Below, piece after piece: positions 11,200 to 22,746 of a stretch of DNA of 64,000 bases. The notes beneath the pieces were generated by a model that worked only from the letters and a program-made list of their open reading frames with translations, was not told where the DNA came from and ran no database searches. Each line of letters starts with the position of its first letter. The stretch's first letter is position 1. The position numbers were made by a program, and so were the translations under genes. This DNA comes from Hofstenia miamia (taxonomy: Eukaryota; Xenacoelomorpha; Acoela), in the NCBI GenBank assembly GCA_004352715.1, contig SCFE01000009.1:125943-189942 (forward strand), given 5' to 3'.

Positions 11200-13975
11200 C
11201 ACGACCATCTAAACAATAGGCCATGAACTAAATTGTAACAGCTGCCACGAGTGGAGGGAAATTCACAAATTGAAAGAAATGTTTACTTAGCAAATAATAC
11301 GTTTTGCCTGTCATTATAATGCCTTCAACGTGTGCAGTAGTGACATTGAAGTCAATTACAAGGACACACAATTTATATCAGTGTATGCGTTTCCAAAAAT
11401 GATGTTTCAAAGAAGGAGTGCTAAGAAGAATTAGGAGAAAAGATTTCACGGCAGAAACTAAATATGTAGGAATCTGTAAACTTCATTTCCAAGAGACAGA
11501 TGTCATTTACAATAGTATCTCTAATCAAAAGAGTAGAAAAGGTAAAACATTAAATCATCCAACATTAAAATGATTAAAAGAACATGGAATCCCATCTATA
11601 TTTCCCGACTATCCCAGCAATCATGGTTTACTTCCTGCCTTACGAGAAAGTCCAGATTCAAAAAAACTAAGGATTGATGAAAGAAGTTTAGAAAAAATTG
11701 AAAGGGAGAATCGTCTTTTATTTTCCAATATTCAGAAATATTGTTTTGATGGCTACAAGAATGTGCAGATAATCGAAGAGCAGGTTAATTTTTGTAATTT
11801 CAATTTATTAGATTGTGGTCAATTAGAAATTTTTAAGCAATTAATGTGCAATTTAAATAATGACGTCATTCTGGGGAATTATTTGTTAATTCTATTAAAA
11901 TAGAGAAAAATCAGTACAAACATTTTGAATCGATACAGTGAATTAGAGAACTTGATCACTTTTCTCAATAATTTTGCTGCTCTTTCAAACATGCTAGAAT
12001 TAATAATTCTTTAGAAAAATTCGATATTTCATTGTTTACTTGTGAAAAAAACAACAGAAGTTTTTGTTTTTGAAAGATCAACTAAAATTACTAGAAAACC
12101 AGTATACTTAGGGAATTTGTTATCAAACGTCAACAATATTGTGTTTTTTCTAAAAGTCAAAGATTATATGAAAGTCTACGTGATTTTTTATCTTTACCAA
12201 CAGTTAGATACTTGCAAAAATTAACTAGCCATCTTAATGTTCTCTTTGGTTCAAATTTAACTGAAAATCAGTATTTGAAATTTATTATTAGCAAAAAGTT
12301 TTTACCAAATAACACATGTTATTCATTGCTTTGATGAAATTCATCTAAATTCAAAGTTTGAATACTCCAAAGGTGAAATATATGGTCAAGCACTAAATTT
12401 TTCTTTATCTGAAAAAGAGGATCCTGTTTTAGCCAACAGAATATAGCATTTTTAATTAGCCCTGTTTTAAACAATTTTACTACTGTTGTTTCTTTAAGTT
12501 CCTTGTGCAAATTTTACATCAGTTCAACTCTCTAGTTATATTAGTTCAATCATAAGCCAACTAGAATCATTTGCCATTAATGTTCTAATTATCATTGGTG
12601 ATAATTATTCAGTAAATAGGGGACTTTTTAATTTGTTATCAAATCAAGAAGCCTATAACACATCTGAAAAAATTGCAAGTTCTTTAGGAAACGTTCATGA
12701 AAAAAGAGGTTTTTATGATGTGTGATCCGGTTCATTTGTTAAAAAGAATTTGGTCTGGTTTTATAAATATAAAGATCTTAAGTTTCCTGAATCAAATAAT
12801 TTTTCAGAAGAAATGTCCGCTAATATAGAAATACTACTGCTTTTTTATAAAAGGATTCCCAATCTCTTATGAAAGTTTGGCCCCATTTAACTAGAATGTT
12901 CCTCTTTCCATCTTCAATTAAATGACAACATGTTCGACTTACTAGTAGTATTTTCAGTGAAGTTTTTAATGCAATGAATTTTTATAACTTACCTAATTGA
13001 AACGGAACAAAGACATTCTTAATATTCATTTCTCAATGGTGGCGAATTAGAAATACTGAGAATGTTATCGTTTGCATGCAAAAATTTGATTCTTTTAATG
13101 AACCTATTACGAATCTTAATCATTCAAATTATAACTTTTTAAAGTTATTTTTGCGTTGGATGTTGAAATGGCGGGAACTGTGATTAGCAAAGAATCACTA
13201 CTGAAACAGTTAGTGCTCTGATATTAACGATTAAGTGGCAAATACTTATAGTTGAGAAACTGCTAAAAGATTATATTTATGTTTGTCTTGAGAAATTTCA
13301 AAGTGATTGGAGTAAATTATCCCTTTGAGAAGTCTACTAACGTTAGAGAGATAGAATTTTAACGCCATCCTACTGAGTACAATTGCGCCTTCATTTTAGC
13401 TGAATTGGTACATGAAATTTCAAATAAGGAGGCAGCTGTGCTGTTCTATATTGCTGGATATGTGGAAAGAGTTCATAGATGTGCTGCGTGCCTCTCAAAT
13501 TTGTCTACGGAAGTTGTTATACACAAAGAATTGTTTGATGGGATAAATAGAGGTGGACTAACTGTTCCATGAGTTGACACTTTTCATCTAGTTTGTTGGA
13601 TATTTTCTGTAATGAAAAATTTAGACGATATGTATTACACAACAGAAAAAATATCCGAGGTCGTTTGTGTGATTTATTGAATGAAACTTTACCTGAGCAA
13701 CTGAATGATTGTTGCTCATGCAAAAAATTAAAAATATTTAAAACTCTAAACATCATGAAGAAGAACAAAACTGAAATTTTGAATGAACAATTAAGTGACA
13801 AGGGAAATACACAAAGACAGCTAAATAAATTTTATTGAATTTTATCTTTTTCAGATATATTTGAGTTGGTTATTTTTAAAAAAAAAGATTTTTTTATTAT
13901 TTAATTTAGAGTAATATCCCCTGCTCTTGGCAGCTGTTAGAATTTAGTTCGCGGCCTTATGTTTAGATGGGCGTG
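11200..13975 (+). mobile_element. P-element/THAP9-like DNA transposon, degraded
   Basis: The element is 2,776 bp. Its ends form ~50 bp imperfect inverted repeats: the left end starts cacgaccatctaaac and includes gaactaaattgtaacagctg; the reverse complement of the right end (13,920-13,975) starts cacgcccatctaaac and includes gaactaaattctaacagctg. An exact 8 bp duplication, CATATAAT, flanks both ends. Inside is a broken THAP plus P-transposase coding region on the plus strand. Ends, target size and coding content all agree on the P superfamily. Stops and frameshifts show it can no longer encode its own transposase. Confidence 0.85.
11317..13690 (+). pseudogene. P-element-like transposase relic with THAP domain
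   Basis: Reading plus, about 11,400-11,520 gives RRKDFT followed by YVGICKLHF, the C-terminal half of a THAP zinc finger (Cys-x2-His-Phe). A linker with charged coiled-coil-like sequence follows near 11,690. Around 12,170-12,390 come LRDFLSLPTVRYLQKL and then HCFDEIHLNSKFEYSKG, which corresponds to the first catalytic Asp block of THAP9/P transposases. Near 12,580-12,680 is NVLIIIGDNYSVN. The C-terminal region (13,430-13,560) reads LFYIAGYVERVHRCAACLSN and GGLTVP, as in the family C-terminus. Many stops and frameshifts interrupt it. Full-length relatives are about 750-900 residues, so most of the protein is represented. Confidence 0.75.
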
Positions 13976-14620
13976 CATATAATGAAAGAAACGAACTGCT
14001 ATGAGCAACTCAGTCAATGATCTCTTAACATATTTGCAACTCACTACTATGTTTTATTTGAATGGGGGTTTGTTTATTGTCACAAGAAAGTAGTAACGTA
14101 AAATGGGTTTGAACAAAGTTTTAATCAATTATATATAACCAAATCAGGAGAATTTCGTATATATAGAACATGTAATCCGGAAAGGCTATATATTTGCAAC
14201 AGAAATATTATTGCTTGTCATCCGCAAAAAAAAGATTTTTTCAAGATAAAATGAAAATTTGTTCCAATTTTGACACAAAGAACTAATTATAGCCATCGAA
14301 GTACGCCTTTGAGGAAGATTCGTTTGCTCCATATTATATTCAATAGTGCATTTGTACTTGCAAGAATAAATTTCTTCAAAAGCAAAATCCTTTTGAATAA
14401 AGCTTAAATAAACAATTTTTGCAGCATCCAAACATAAAAGAAAGTATATACACAATCAAGTTATTATTAAAGAATGAAAAAGAATATGAGAAAACAGCTG
14501 AAACATTTAATCCAAAACCACAGATAAAGCCCTGATCAACACAATAGAACAGACAAGAATGTTTACATTACATTTTAAAGAATCTAACCTTGTGTTAAAA
14601 TTTCAATTATTATAACGAAG

Positions 14621-14733
14621 TTAGGCTATGGCAGACTATGTCATTGCCATGTGTGGCCTGTCATATTTGGTAGCTGTGTGACGCTATTTTGTAACTGCTT
14701 TGCTACCAATCACGTAGTATAACCGCAGCCTTA
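14621..14733. mobile_element. MITE, diverged copy of the SEC62-intron MITE
   Basis: The left end, ttaggctatggcagactatg, pairs imperfectly with the right end, taccaatcacgtagtataac then cgcagccttaa. Both ends match the palindromic MITE at 49,993-50,110 (ttaggccacggttagactac ... taccaatcacgtagtctaac cgtggcctaa). Lengths are 113 and 118 bp. It has no coding capacity. Confidence 0.7.
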
Positions 14734-15005
14734 AGTTCTAAGCATATATATATTTATAGTTCACAATGCATAAGCTTAAAGTCAGCAAAAGAGAAAGGGA
14801 AAAGTTCTAATCACCAATAGAATGAATTTGAATATTGAAAAGTATCAGAAATTGTAAAACCAAAGTAAAAATAAGTCTCGTGCAAAACCAATCTTTTGCG
14901 TTTAAATATACAAATGTGTGATGTTATCTTTTACAAATCAGTGTTTATATTTGACAAAAGATGCAAGATTTTGACCTTGTAGCTGTAAGTATATTATACA
15001 ATTAA

Positions 15006-15506
15006 CCTTAAGCTGCCAATGAATTTTTTTTAATATTTCTATGGTTACAATAAAAAAGCCGTAAACGCCCATAAGTCTCAAATTAAAAAAGCCATCTAAA
15101 ATCTTCAAGCACAAGTGAATAGAGAATCGGCCTCCTTTATTTTCATCCTGAATTAGCGCATTGTCACCCACTTATAGCACAACGACATCTGACTTTGCAC
15201 AAACAAAACAGTTGAGGCTATTTATTCATGCCATGAGCATTAGACCTCCTGATGAGCTGAGCATTAGGAATGGTGAAAATTTCAAACTTTTTAAAAAATG
15301 GAATTTTCAAAGAAAAATCATGTATCTTTTCAAGTTCTTTAGCCACAGTAAAACACCTTTGTACAAATTTACAAAATTATGTTCATGCATGTCCACCAAA
15401 AGTTTTGGCTATATCTCAGGATTTCAAATCTCATAATAGGCTTGGAAAAATTGCTAAAAAATTTTAAAAAACAGTGTCATTTATATAGGACACAGGCAGT
15501 TTAAGG
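15006..15506. mobile_element. TTAA-flanked MITE, piggyBac-like ends
   Basis: TTAA lies at 15,002-15,005 and 15,507-15,510. Just inside, CCTTAAGCTGCC (left) is the near-exact inverse of GGCAGTTTAAGG (right; 11 of 12). TTAA target duplication with short inverted ends starting CC fits the piggyBac superfamily. The 501 bp interior carries only short frames that I do not recognise as transposase, so it is probably non-autonomous. Confidence 0.65.
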
Positions 15507-15510
15507 TTAA

Positions 15511-16754
15511 ATAAAGTTAAATTGTGAAATAGATATCAAATCTTCTTTCAATAAACTTTACATTGAATTTAATCATAGTTTTCAATTCAAATGCAATAAG
15601 ACCTTCATGGGAAAATTTATAAAGCTGCCTTATGTATAATTAATAGAAAAAAATATTTAGTTAATCTTAACACAAAGACAAACAATGTATTATTGTTAAT
15701 AGAAATTTGTGAAAGAAAGAAATGTTATTAAGAGCACTGCCTCAGCAAATGAACTTACCCTCATTGTAGTATATTATTCCTAAAAATATTGCGTCATAAT
15801 TTAGCAATTTCTTAGAAATACACAGCTCTTTAAAGTACTAATACATATAGGAGTGGCTTATACTTGGTATTTTACTCAAAATTCAAATTTGAGTCGTTCC
15901 CCTATTTGCACTCGAATAATTTTATGATTACTACAAAAAAGTAATATGCAAGTTTTTTCCTTCCAATTATTCGAAGTGTGGCCGTAATTATCAGAAAATG
16001 CATACAATTATTTGAACTGTGCATACAATTATCAAAAATATACCCGACTATATTTTTGCCTAGCTTAGTTGAATTCTTCTTTGTTCTGCTAAAAACACCT
16101 TCATTTTGGGTTTCAAATTGTAAACGCCTGTGCACACATGCGTTTTAAGTATGATTTTAGATTTTTTAAAGTAGAAAAATTGGCTTATTTAAAACGAGAT
16201 CGCAAATTGCATGCAGGATCTTGGTAAAATTGAAATGCAGAAGCGCATTCAGGGAGTGGTTTGGCGATGACTGGTCATCTAATTTTTGTATTTACCCAGA
16301 GAAGAAAATTTTCTTGTGTTACAATCAAAGACATCTTAGACTCAGATGTCCAATCCACATTAAATACATAACATTCACAACATTTTTTATTGCCGGTTAA
16401 ATAAGTACAATCAAAAAATAAATTTCTGTCATAAGCAAATCTGAAACTAACACTCTTATTTTATTGCTAAGGCATTCACAAATTTTTATGCAACTTTTAA
16501 AAATATTACAAGGCATAAAGACATTAAAGGCATAACTGTTGCGAATTTCTATATAATCAACAAGCAAAATTGTGTAATAATCGTATTTGAAACTCATACT
16601 TTAATGAATTTCATTTATTTTAATATTAAGATACTTTACAAATGTTTATATGACTGTTAAAGATGCTATAAAGGAATAAGACACAAATAATGAAACATGA
16701 TTAACTCATGCTTAGAGAGAATACAAATAAATTAATAAATTAATTAATAAATAA

Positions 16755-16800
<46 letters not shown>

Positions 16801-16998
16801 TAAATAAATACAAAGAATCTATTATTAAACGGTGAGAAATTTCATAAATGCTAAATACCAAAATTTTCAAAAATTAATTTTCTATTTTAACATTGTGTAT
16901 TTCACCATAAATTGGTATTTTAATTTAAATTTGACTATTGATGTAAAATTTAGAATAAAATAATATTTTCTTCGGATTAAATTCAAAATTTACGTAAA
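15511..16998. other. AT-rich DNA with a TA microsatellite; possible intron of the DUF273-like gene
   Basis: A pure (TA)n tract lies at about 16,759-16,798. If the DUF273-like gene continues leftwards on the minus strand, part of this stretch is its first intron. I searched it for the conserved C-terminal half of that family and found no convincing exon. Confidence 0.4.
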
Positions 16999-17012
16999 TA
17001 TTACCAACTTAC

Positions 17013-17728
17013 AATGAATATGAGTAATGTGAGGTGGAGGATTGCCATAGTTTGTAGCATTTCTTATAGTCAGCATCAGGAGCCATATATTTTAGTAAAT
17101 GATAATGCAGTGCGCCATTATCTTCATTGTGGTATGTTGTCTTTGGTAATCCAAAAGCCCAATAGGCCCAATTTAATAAAAATAACTTTGACCAGGTGGA
17201 ATTCTTAACTAAATAATTTCCAGCTACTATTTCATTTGAAGTAAATCTACTGTAAAATATAATGTCTACTTTATCATCAATATAATTTTCTATTCTCACA
17301 TTTGGATTAACAACCAAGCAGTCAGAGTCCATATGCATCACATAGTCAAAATTGTGCAATAAATTCGCAATTATACAATGTCTACGAAAAAAATTCTTCC
17401 GTGTAGAAATAGTTGAACAGACTGGGCTTTTGGTCGGATTAAGCAAAATGAATGTATATCCATTTCTTTGACAATAGCATTTGATTGAGCTCACTACAAG
17501 CGATATTCCATTTTTTCTTAGAAATAATCCATCCGCTACTACAACAACTGCAATTTTTAAACTGAGATTTACTGTACCAGAATAATTTTTAGTAATAAAA
17601 TTTACAAACTTATCTATTTCATTTGATTTAGAATATCTACTAAAGTTTACAAAAGAGAGTGGATATAAAAATACAATAATAACTAGAATGGATACTGCCA
17701 ATCGCTTGTTGGTAGCCAATGCATGCAT
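17013..17728 (-). CDS. DUF273-family glycosyltransferase-like protein, first coding exon
   Basis: The frame starts with a methionine at 17,728 and runs 238 codons to a clear donor (catt|gtaagt) at 17,013/17,012. A hydrophobic stretch at residues ~11-28 (LAVSILVIIVFLYPLSFV) would be a signal anchor of a type II Golgi or ER membrane protein. Family hallmarks follow in order: FFRRHC (~113), MHMDSDCLVVNP with a DxD-like metal site (~131), IIFYSRF (~156), EIVAGNYLVKNS (~166) and NEDNGALHYHL (~202). These match the nematode family DUF273, thought to be glycosyltransferase-like; no reaction is established for it. The usual C-terminal part must lie in further exons that I did not find. No stops or frameshifts interrupt the exon. 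Confidence 0.8.
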
Positions 17729-18024
17729 GGAACTCTGTTGACACGATTGGTTACAGTATCTAAAGCAACATAACTCTATTTATAAATTAATAAATATTTT
17801 TCACATATTTTAATAAATTTACAGCAAGCAAGTAAAAATCTCTTTAAAATCTATCGAAATCGGCTTTTGATTTGGCCGTTATCATAGTTGCGAAAACCAT
17901 TGTTAGTAAACACTTTTCCAAAATATTCCATCTATAATAATTGACAGTAATAGTTTATGCATAAAGTCATCTTTTAATTTAAATTTGTTTGAAAAAAATC
18001 AAATCTAAATACGTTTATAGATTC

Positions 18025-18027
18025 TTA

Positions 18028-18066
<39 letters not shown>

Positions 18067-18231
18067 CGAAACCACTAAGGTCCCATCAGATACTGCGTGC
18101 AGCCCATCCTCAGTCATAAATGTGGAAAAATACAATTTGATCGCAACTAATAAAATAGAATAAAAGCACCAAAACCAAATTCCCTTAGTCATTGAAGAAT
18201 CCAAATTAAAATATTTCCTGCATGTGCTCAT
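18025..18231 (-). other. ORF with one hydrophobic segment, ending in TA microsatellite
   Basis: A minus-strand frame of 68 codons has a membrane-like segment (WFWCFYSILLVAIKLYF) and then runs into (TA)n at 18,030-18,064. It lies 300 bp upstream of the DUF273-like exon on the same strand and could be a 5' exon of a paralogue, but no donor site or family motif supports this. Confidence 0.15.
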
Positions 18232-18942
18232 TTTATTTTGTCTATTATAGTATACAGCTTGTATAAAATAAGATAATTGATTTGATACAAATTTAGAGAT
18301 TTAGTCCTTCCATTTTCAAATATATAGAAAGATCTACACCGGAACAATGATAAATAAATGAAATCTCAAGAAAATTAGCGATTTATCAATCGTATGAATT
18401 ATCATTAACATTAGCCAACTATACAATAAAAGAAAAAATTAATATATTTTCATACACTTAAGCTTTTTGTGTTAATATAAGAATTTTTTAAAACTTTAAT
18501 ATATTTTAAATGGAAATTCAATTACAGTTATACATCGTAATTTATGAATTCAAAAAAATGGCGCTGATTATTTGGATAACTAAGGCAGAACCATCGCCAA
18601 TTATGTAATGTAGCTAAGATGCAGCCCCAATACGAGTTCAAAAGAGCCATTTACCAGTCAACGACCCCGAAGAAATTTTTCTGCATGTTTCGAAAATAAC
18701 CGATCGCATGGATTCTCTATGTTCATAATCATTTTTTATTGTTTATTAGTAAACGAACTTAAGTATTGTATCTAATCCAACGCACAAAATTATGTATTTT
18801 CTTCAACGTCAGCAAATAATAAAACATCATATTTAGATAATGATTCCCTAAATTGCTTGAATGAACCTTGTTTTATCAAGGGAGCATAATTATGTACACA
18901 TATTTAGAATCCTTCCTTTCTATTAAACAATATATAAGAATA

Positions 18943-19024
18943 ATGAATGACTTTATTAGCCTCTGAAGGCAAACACTACAAAAATATAAAAACAATAGTC
19001 AAGTTTTACGGAAACGAGGACAAT
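18943..19024 (-). mobile_element. LINE 3'-end fragment
   Basis: This 80 bp segment (aatgactttattagcctctg ...) is a diverged copy of the LINE 3' untranslated region at 19,254-19,331 (aatgactttatttagccgct ...). It is a separate, shorter insertion or an internal duplication. Confidence 0.6.
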
Positions 19025-19237
19025 CAGTCGCAAGAGTTACGATAATATTTTTAAATAATATAGGGAACTACTCCGCAGAAAATAAAGGGCACAGGAACAT
19101 ATGCCCCACCGAAACTGAGAGACAGACTAAAAATCTGATTGCCATTTTTCTTACATTTTAAAACAAGGCTATACATATTTCACAGGTCATGCTATCTTCG
19201 CTTATGCTAAATTAGCAGAAGCAATAAGCAAAATATA

Positions 19238-19790
19238 TAATAATAATAATAATAGTGAATGACTTTATTTAGCCGCTGAAGGCATACACAACAAAAAAAT
19301 AAAAACAAGTCCAGTTTTACGACAGCGAGGACATTCACAGGAAATGAAATAGGAGCAAATGGAAGAAGGGCTCAGCAAAGATGAAAGCCTTTAAAGATTT
19401 CTTGAAGCTTGGTGGCGGAGAAAAGAAATCAATCGCTGTTGGAGGGTTGAGAGTCAAGATGTAATTAGCAGCAGTACAAGCACTATTGAAAAACGAGTGA
19501 AGAGTGTGATGTTTCTTCGTACGACGAATGGAGAAGGTGACAACATCATCAGAGCAAGTGCAGCAGGAATTAGAAAACTTAATGAAATCAAAATAATAAA
19601 GATCCAATTTGCCATACGGTAACAACATATTTAAAAATTTTATTAAGCATAATAGTAGGTAAAAAATATGTGTAAATAATATAAAAGAAACAATAAATAT
19701 TGGAAGAACTCGTGCAGCTCTAACAATAAAAGCATTTAATAAGATTTTCTTAGCAGACCAATATACTCTCAGTAGTACTAAGCAATTCAA
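19238..19790 (-). mobile_element. 5'-truncated LINE, minus strand
   Basis: Read on the minus strand, a frame from 19,790 to 19,335 ends with FSIRRTKKHHTLHSFFN followed by LTLNPPTAIDFFSPP, clearly homologous to the C-terminus of the plus-strand LINE at 20,950-21,180 (FSVRCIKKHRTLHSFFN, LTLNLATVIDFF). After the stop comes a 3' region ending in AATAAAGTCATTCA and an (ATT)n tail at 19,238-19,252, a typical non-LTR retrotransposon 3' end. The two copies are inverted relative to each other. Confidence 0.7.
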
Positions 19791-19859
19791 AAGTTGGCAA
19801 AAATTTAAACAGAAAATACTTTTCTTTTCAATTTGTTTACATGTAGTAGTTCATGAAAC

Positions 19860-21190
19860 CTCCTCCGCGCTTTCTATCCATTTAAAGCATCTTTACTTCT
19901 TCATTTGCTTTTCTAAGCGCTATCCTGCCTGTTGGAAGACATCATGAATTTTTAAGCTGTTAAAATCTAATCTGCTTCCTTCCTTGCAGGTCACGTCCTA
20001 CCGCCCAATAGCTATTCTATCTCGACTGTCTATCATCTTTGAACGCCTTGTTTTTCGTTACATATTCCTAAAAATTCGTCACCTCATCTCTTCTTCTCAG
20101 TATGGCAACCTTCCTGGTCGCTCTACGATTAATAACCTGCGCACTCTGATAGAAAACTGCTACTTTCACTTTGATTGTAATGATCCTGGTTGTATTATCT
20201 TTCTTGAGATCTCAAAAGCATTTGATCACCTCCCTCCTTCCATTCTGCTTGACAAGTTATATTTATTTGGTTTTGATGCGGATTTGATCGAACTGTTCCA
20301 GTCTTACCTGACCAATCACCACCAAGGTGTCAAAATCAACTCGTCTATTTCTTCTGTCCCCGTTACTAGTGGTGCCCCTCAAGACTCAGTGTTTGCTGTT
20401 ATTTTCTTCCTCATTGCCATTAACGACCTCTCTCATTCTGCTCTCAACTCGTCTTGCCTGTTGTATGTCTTCTGATATTGAGCATTTGCCTACTTGGTCC
20501 TCTGTCAACCATCTTGATTTTAGCAGTCCCAAGACATGTGGTATTTCCTTTTCTGTGGCTCCCCCTTCTGATTTGGCTTTACCTGTGAACTTCGCTCCTC
20601 ATCACACTCATCTTGGAGTTTAACTTGCCACAAACTTAAATTGGACTGGACATATGTCTTTGCGTCTCCACAAAGCTAATTCTTCGCTATTTGCCCTTTT
20701 CCGTAATGTTCCTTTTAATACCCCATCCGCTGTGAAACTCTCTTTGTTCAAGTCCATTTCTCATGCCATTCTTCTCTACGCGTCTCCCTGTTGGTGGCCT
20801 TCTCATGCTTTGTTCCACTCCATGGAATGTTTCCAGAAACATGCTTCCCAAGGGGATTTCATCTCTGGCCTATAAAGACGCTCTGCTGACATTCTTGACT
20901 CTCCCACTGTCACTCCGCTTTCATGCCTGTGATCTCCTTCTGTTCAATCGTTTACTGACTCGGAATTTAGACCTTGATCAATTTGATTTTATTTTGTTCT
21001 CGAACTCCCACTCTACTCACGCTGATGGTGCTGTCACGTTCTCTGTTCGTTGCATTAAGAAACATCGCACCCTTCACTCGTTTTTCAATCCTGTTTGTGC
21101 TTCTGCTAATTTCTTACTGACTCTAAATCTGGCAACTGTCATTGATTTTTTTCCTCACCCACAACCTTCAAGAAATCTTTGATGTTGTCT
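19860..21190 (+). pseudogene. non-LTR retrotransposon reverse transcriptase, degraded
   Basis: The frame from 19,984 reads SYRPIAILSRLSIIFERLV (RT block 1-2), then ISKAFDHLPPSILLDKL (block A, Phe-Asp) and VTSGAPQDS (block B). At about 20,463 the frame breaks exactly where the catalytic FADD or YADD box should be: LLYVF is followed at once by downstream sequence in another frame, so the box is deleted. C-terminal LINE sequence continues with HTHLGV, NLNWTGH and HAILLYASPCWWPSH to about 21,182. The segment is richer in GC than its neighbours, as expected for a recent insertion. Confidence 0.8.
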
Positions 21191-21914
21191 TTCCTCTTCG
21201 ATGTGTGAACTGCCAAAAAATCTGTAGGATTTCAGCATCCAATATAAATGCACGTCTGCATTAAAAATGGCACTTTCAAAGAAATTTCGACGTTAGAAAC
21301 AGATAAATAGGAATTTCAGAAATAAACAATATTCATAGACTTTCATAGCCAAAATGGAAAAATATTCAGTTCATACTCAGAAGCAGTGTTAATGACACAA
21401 GGAGACCGCAGCCGAGTGTGTATAAAACCTTCAATATATGACCTATGACGCTGTAATAATCAACATTAAAATCTACTAACCACAACGTACTCTAATAAAG
21501 AAATCGGAAAATATTCAACTACTATTTTAGGCCCTATCAACTTCAGTTGATAGGTAAATCGGAAGGTTGCGTTTATCTACAAATCCAAGAGGCAAATGAG
21601 TAAAGGTACAATAGAAGATGGATCTCAGAACTAACTGAATGATTTTATTCAAATGCGCACAATCACATTGGTATAGTTTGACGTGTAGGTCTAGACTGTA
21701 CATGATTTAAGGTTTAAAGAAGCGAATGGATTTCCTATTACAATTTGTCGATACTAAAAAATTGACATTAGGGCGATATTAGCCGTAACTTTCTATTCTC
21801 TAACCAATTGTTCGCTACACAAGTTGCTAAGATAATTAGAGCGCTATTTAATGTATGAATTTTCAGATATTTATCGTTCCTCAAGCAATACTAGTCCTTA
21901 GAAAATTAGCCGTA

Positions 21915-22440
21915 CAGCATTTTATATTGATTGGTACTTTTTTCATTCTATGAAATCTCAAATTTTCCAAATTTATCTCAAATCCTTCAGAAATTCGGTA
22001 CCTGTAAATGGTGCACACATCTAAAATGGCCATGTCTTGTATACGTCATGACATATCAAAGCTATCAATTAGCTAAACATTTCAAAAAAGGTATATGAAA
22101 GCTCTTCATGATTTTCTTCAACTGAAGCAAGTATTGAATGTAGTAGATTAATATCTCCTAGTACAATTGCATGATACAATAATGAATTTCACCTTCCGTA
22201 TAACAGATTAGTAAAACGTACACTACATCGATAGAAAACACTGTTATACGGAAGGTGACGTAATACTAGTCATGGCCATTTTAGGCATGTTAAAAGTTGT
22301 GTGCTCAATTTACAGGTACCCTAAAAATTATTATTTAACAGACACTTCTCCCTTAGAAAAATTACTGAAACTGCATTCTGAAAGAAATTTGGAAGATTTG
22401 AAATTATATAGAATGAAAAAAAGTACCCACCTTTTATATT
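21915..22440. repeat. long imperfect inverted repeat (foldback)
   Basis: The left arm (about 21,915-22,044 and 22,190-22,206) is the inverse of the right arm (22,241-22,257 and 22,262-22,440). Anchors: caccttccgtataacag at 22,190 against ctgttatacggaaggtg at 22,241; ggtacctgtaaat at 21,997 against atttacaggtacc near 22,308; ctaaaatggccatg near 22,021 against catggccattttag near 22,271. The left arm holds about 130 extra bases. It lies just upstream of the EIF3A start. Confidence 0.7.
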
Positions 22441-22664
22441 ATGTAAATTTGTTATTATTATTTTGTCTATTGACTATTAGAGTAATTTGCGCAAATAATT
22501 TTTGTCAAAATTTTTTATTAAAATAATAAATTAAAATAGTTATTTAAAATTGCTAAGATTATTTAATAAAATTAAAATTAATTTACAATTATCAAAAAAT
22601 TAATAAGTGTTGACAGTCTTTATTGTACGTGCAAGGCTTTGAAACACAACGTTTCAAATATATA

Positions 22665-22746
22665 ATGTACTATAAAAGTGGCTATGGCCACGGTTCTAGC
22701 ACGCATGGCCTTGTTAAGCCACAAAATGCTCTTAAAAAAGCTCAAG
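22665..22746 (+). CDS. EIF3A: EIF3A exon 1 (27 codons plus one base)
   Basis: ATG at 22,665 opens a short frame ending [12 protein letters not shown], followed by a gtattt donor. This aligns with the conserved eIF3a N-terminus (RPENALKRANE in the human protein). The exon ends in phase 1, exactly what exon 2 needs to give [20 protein letters not shown]. The first 15 residues are Gly, Ser and Tyr rich and unlike the usual start, so an earlier in-frame start cannot be ruled out. Confidence 0.85.
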
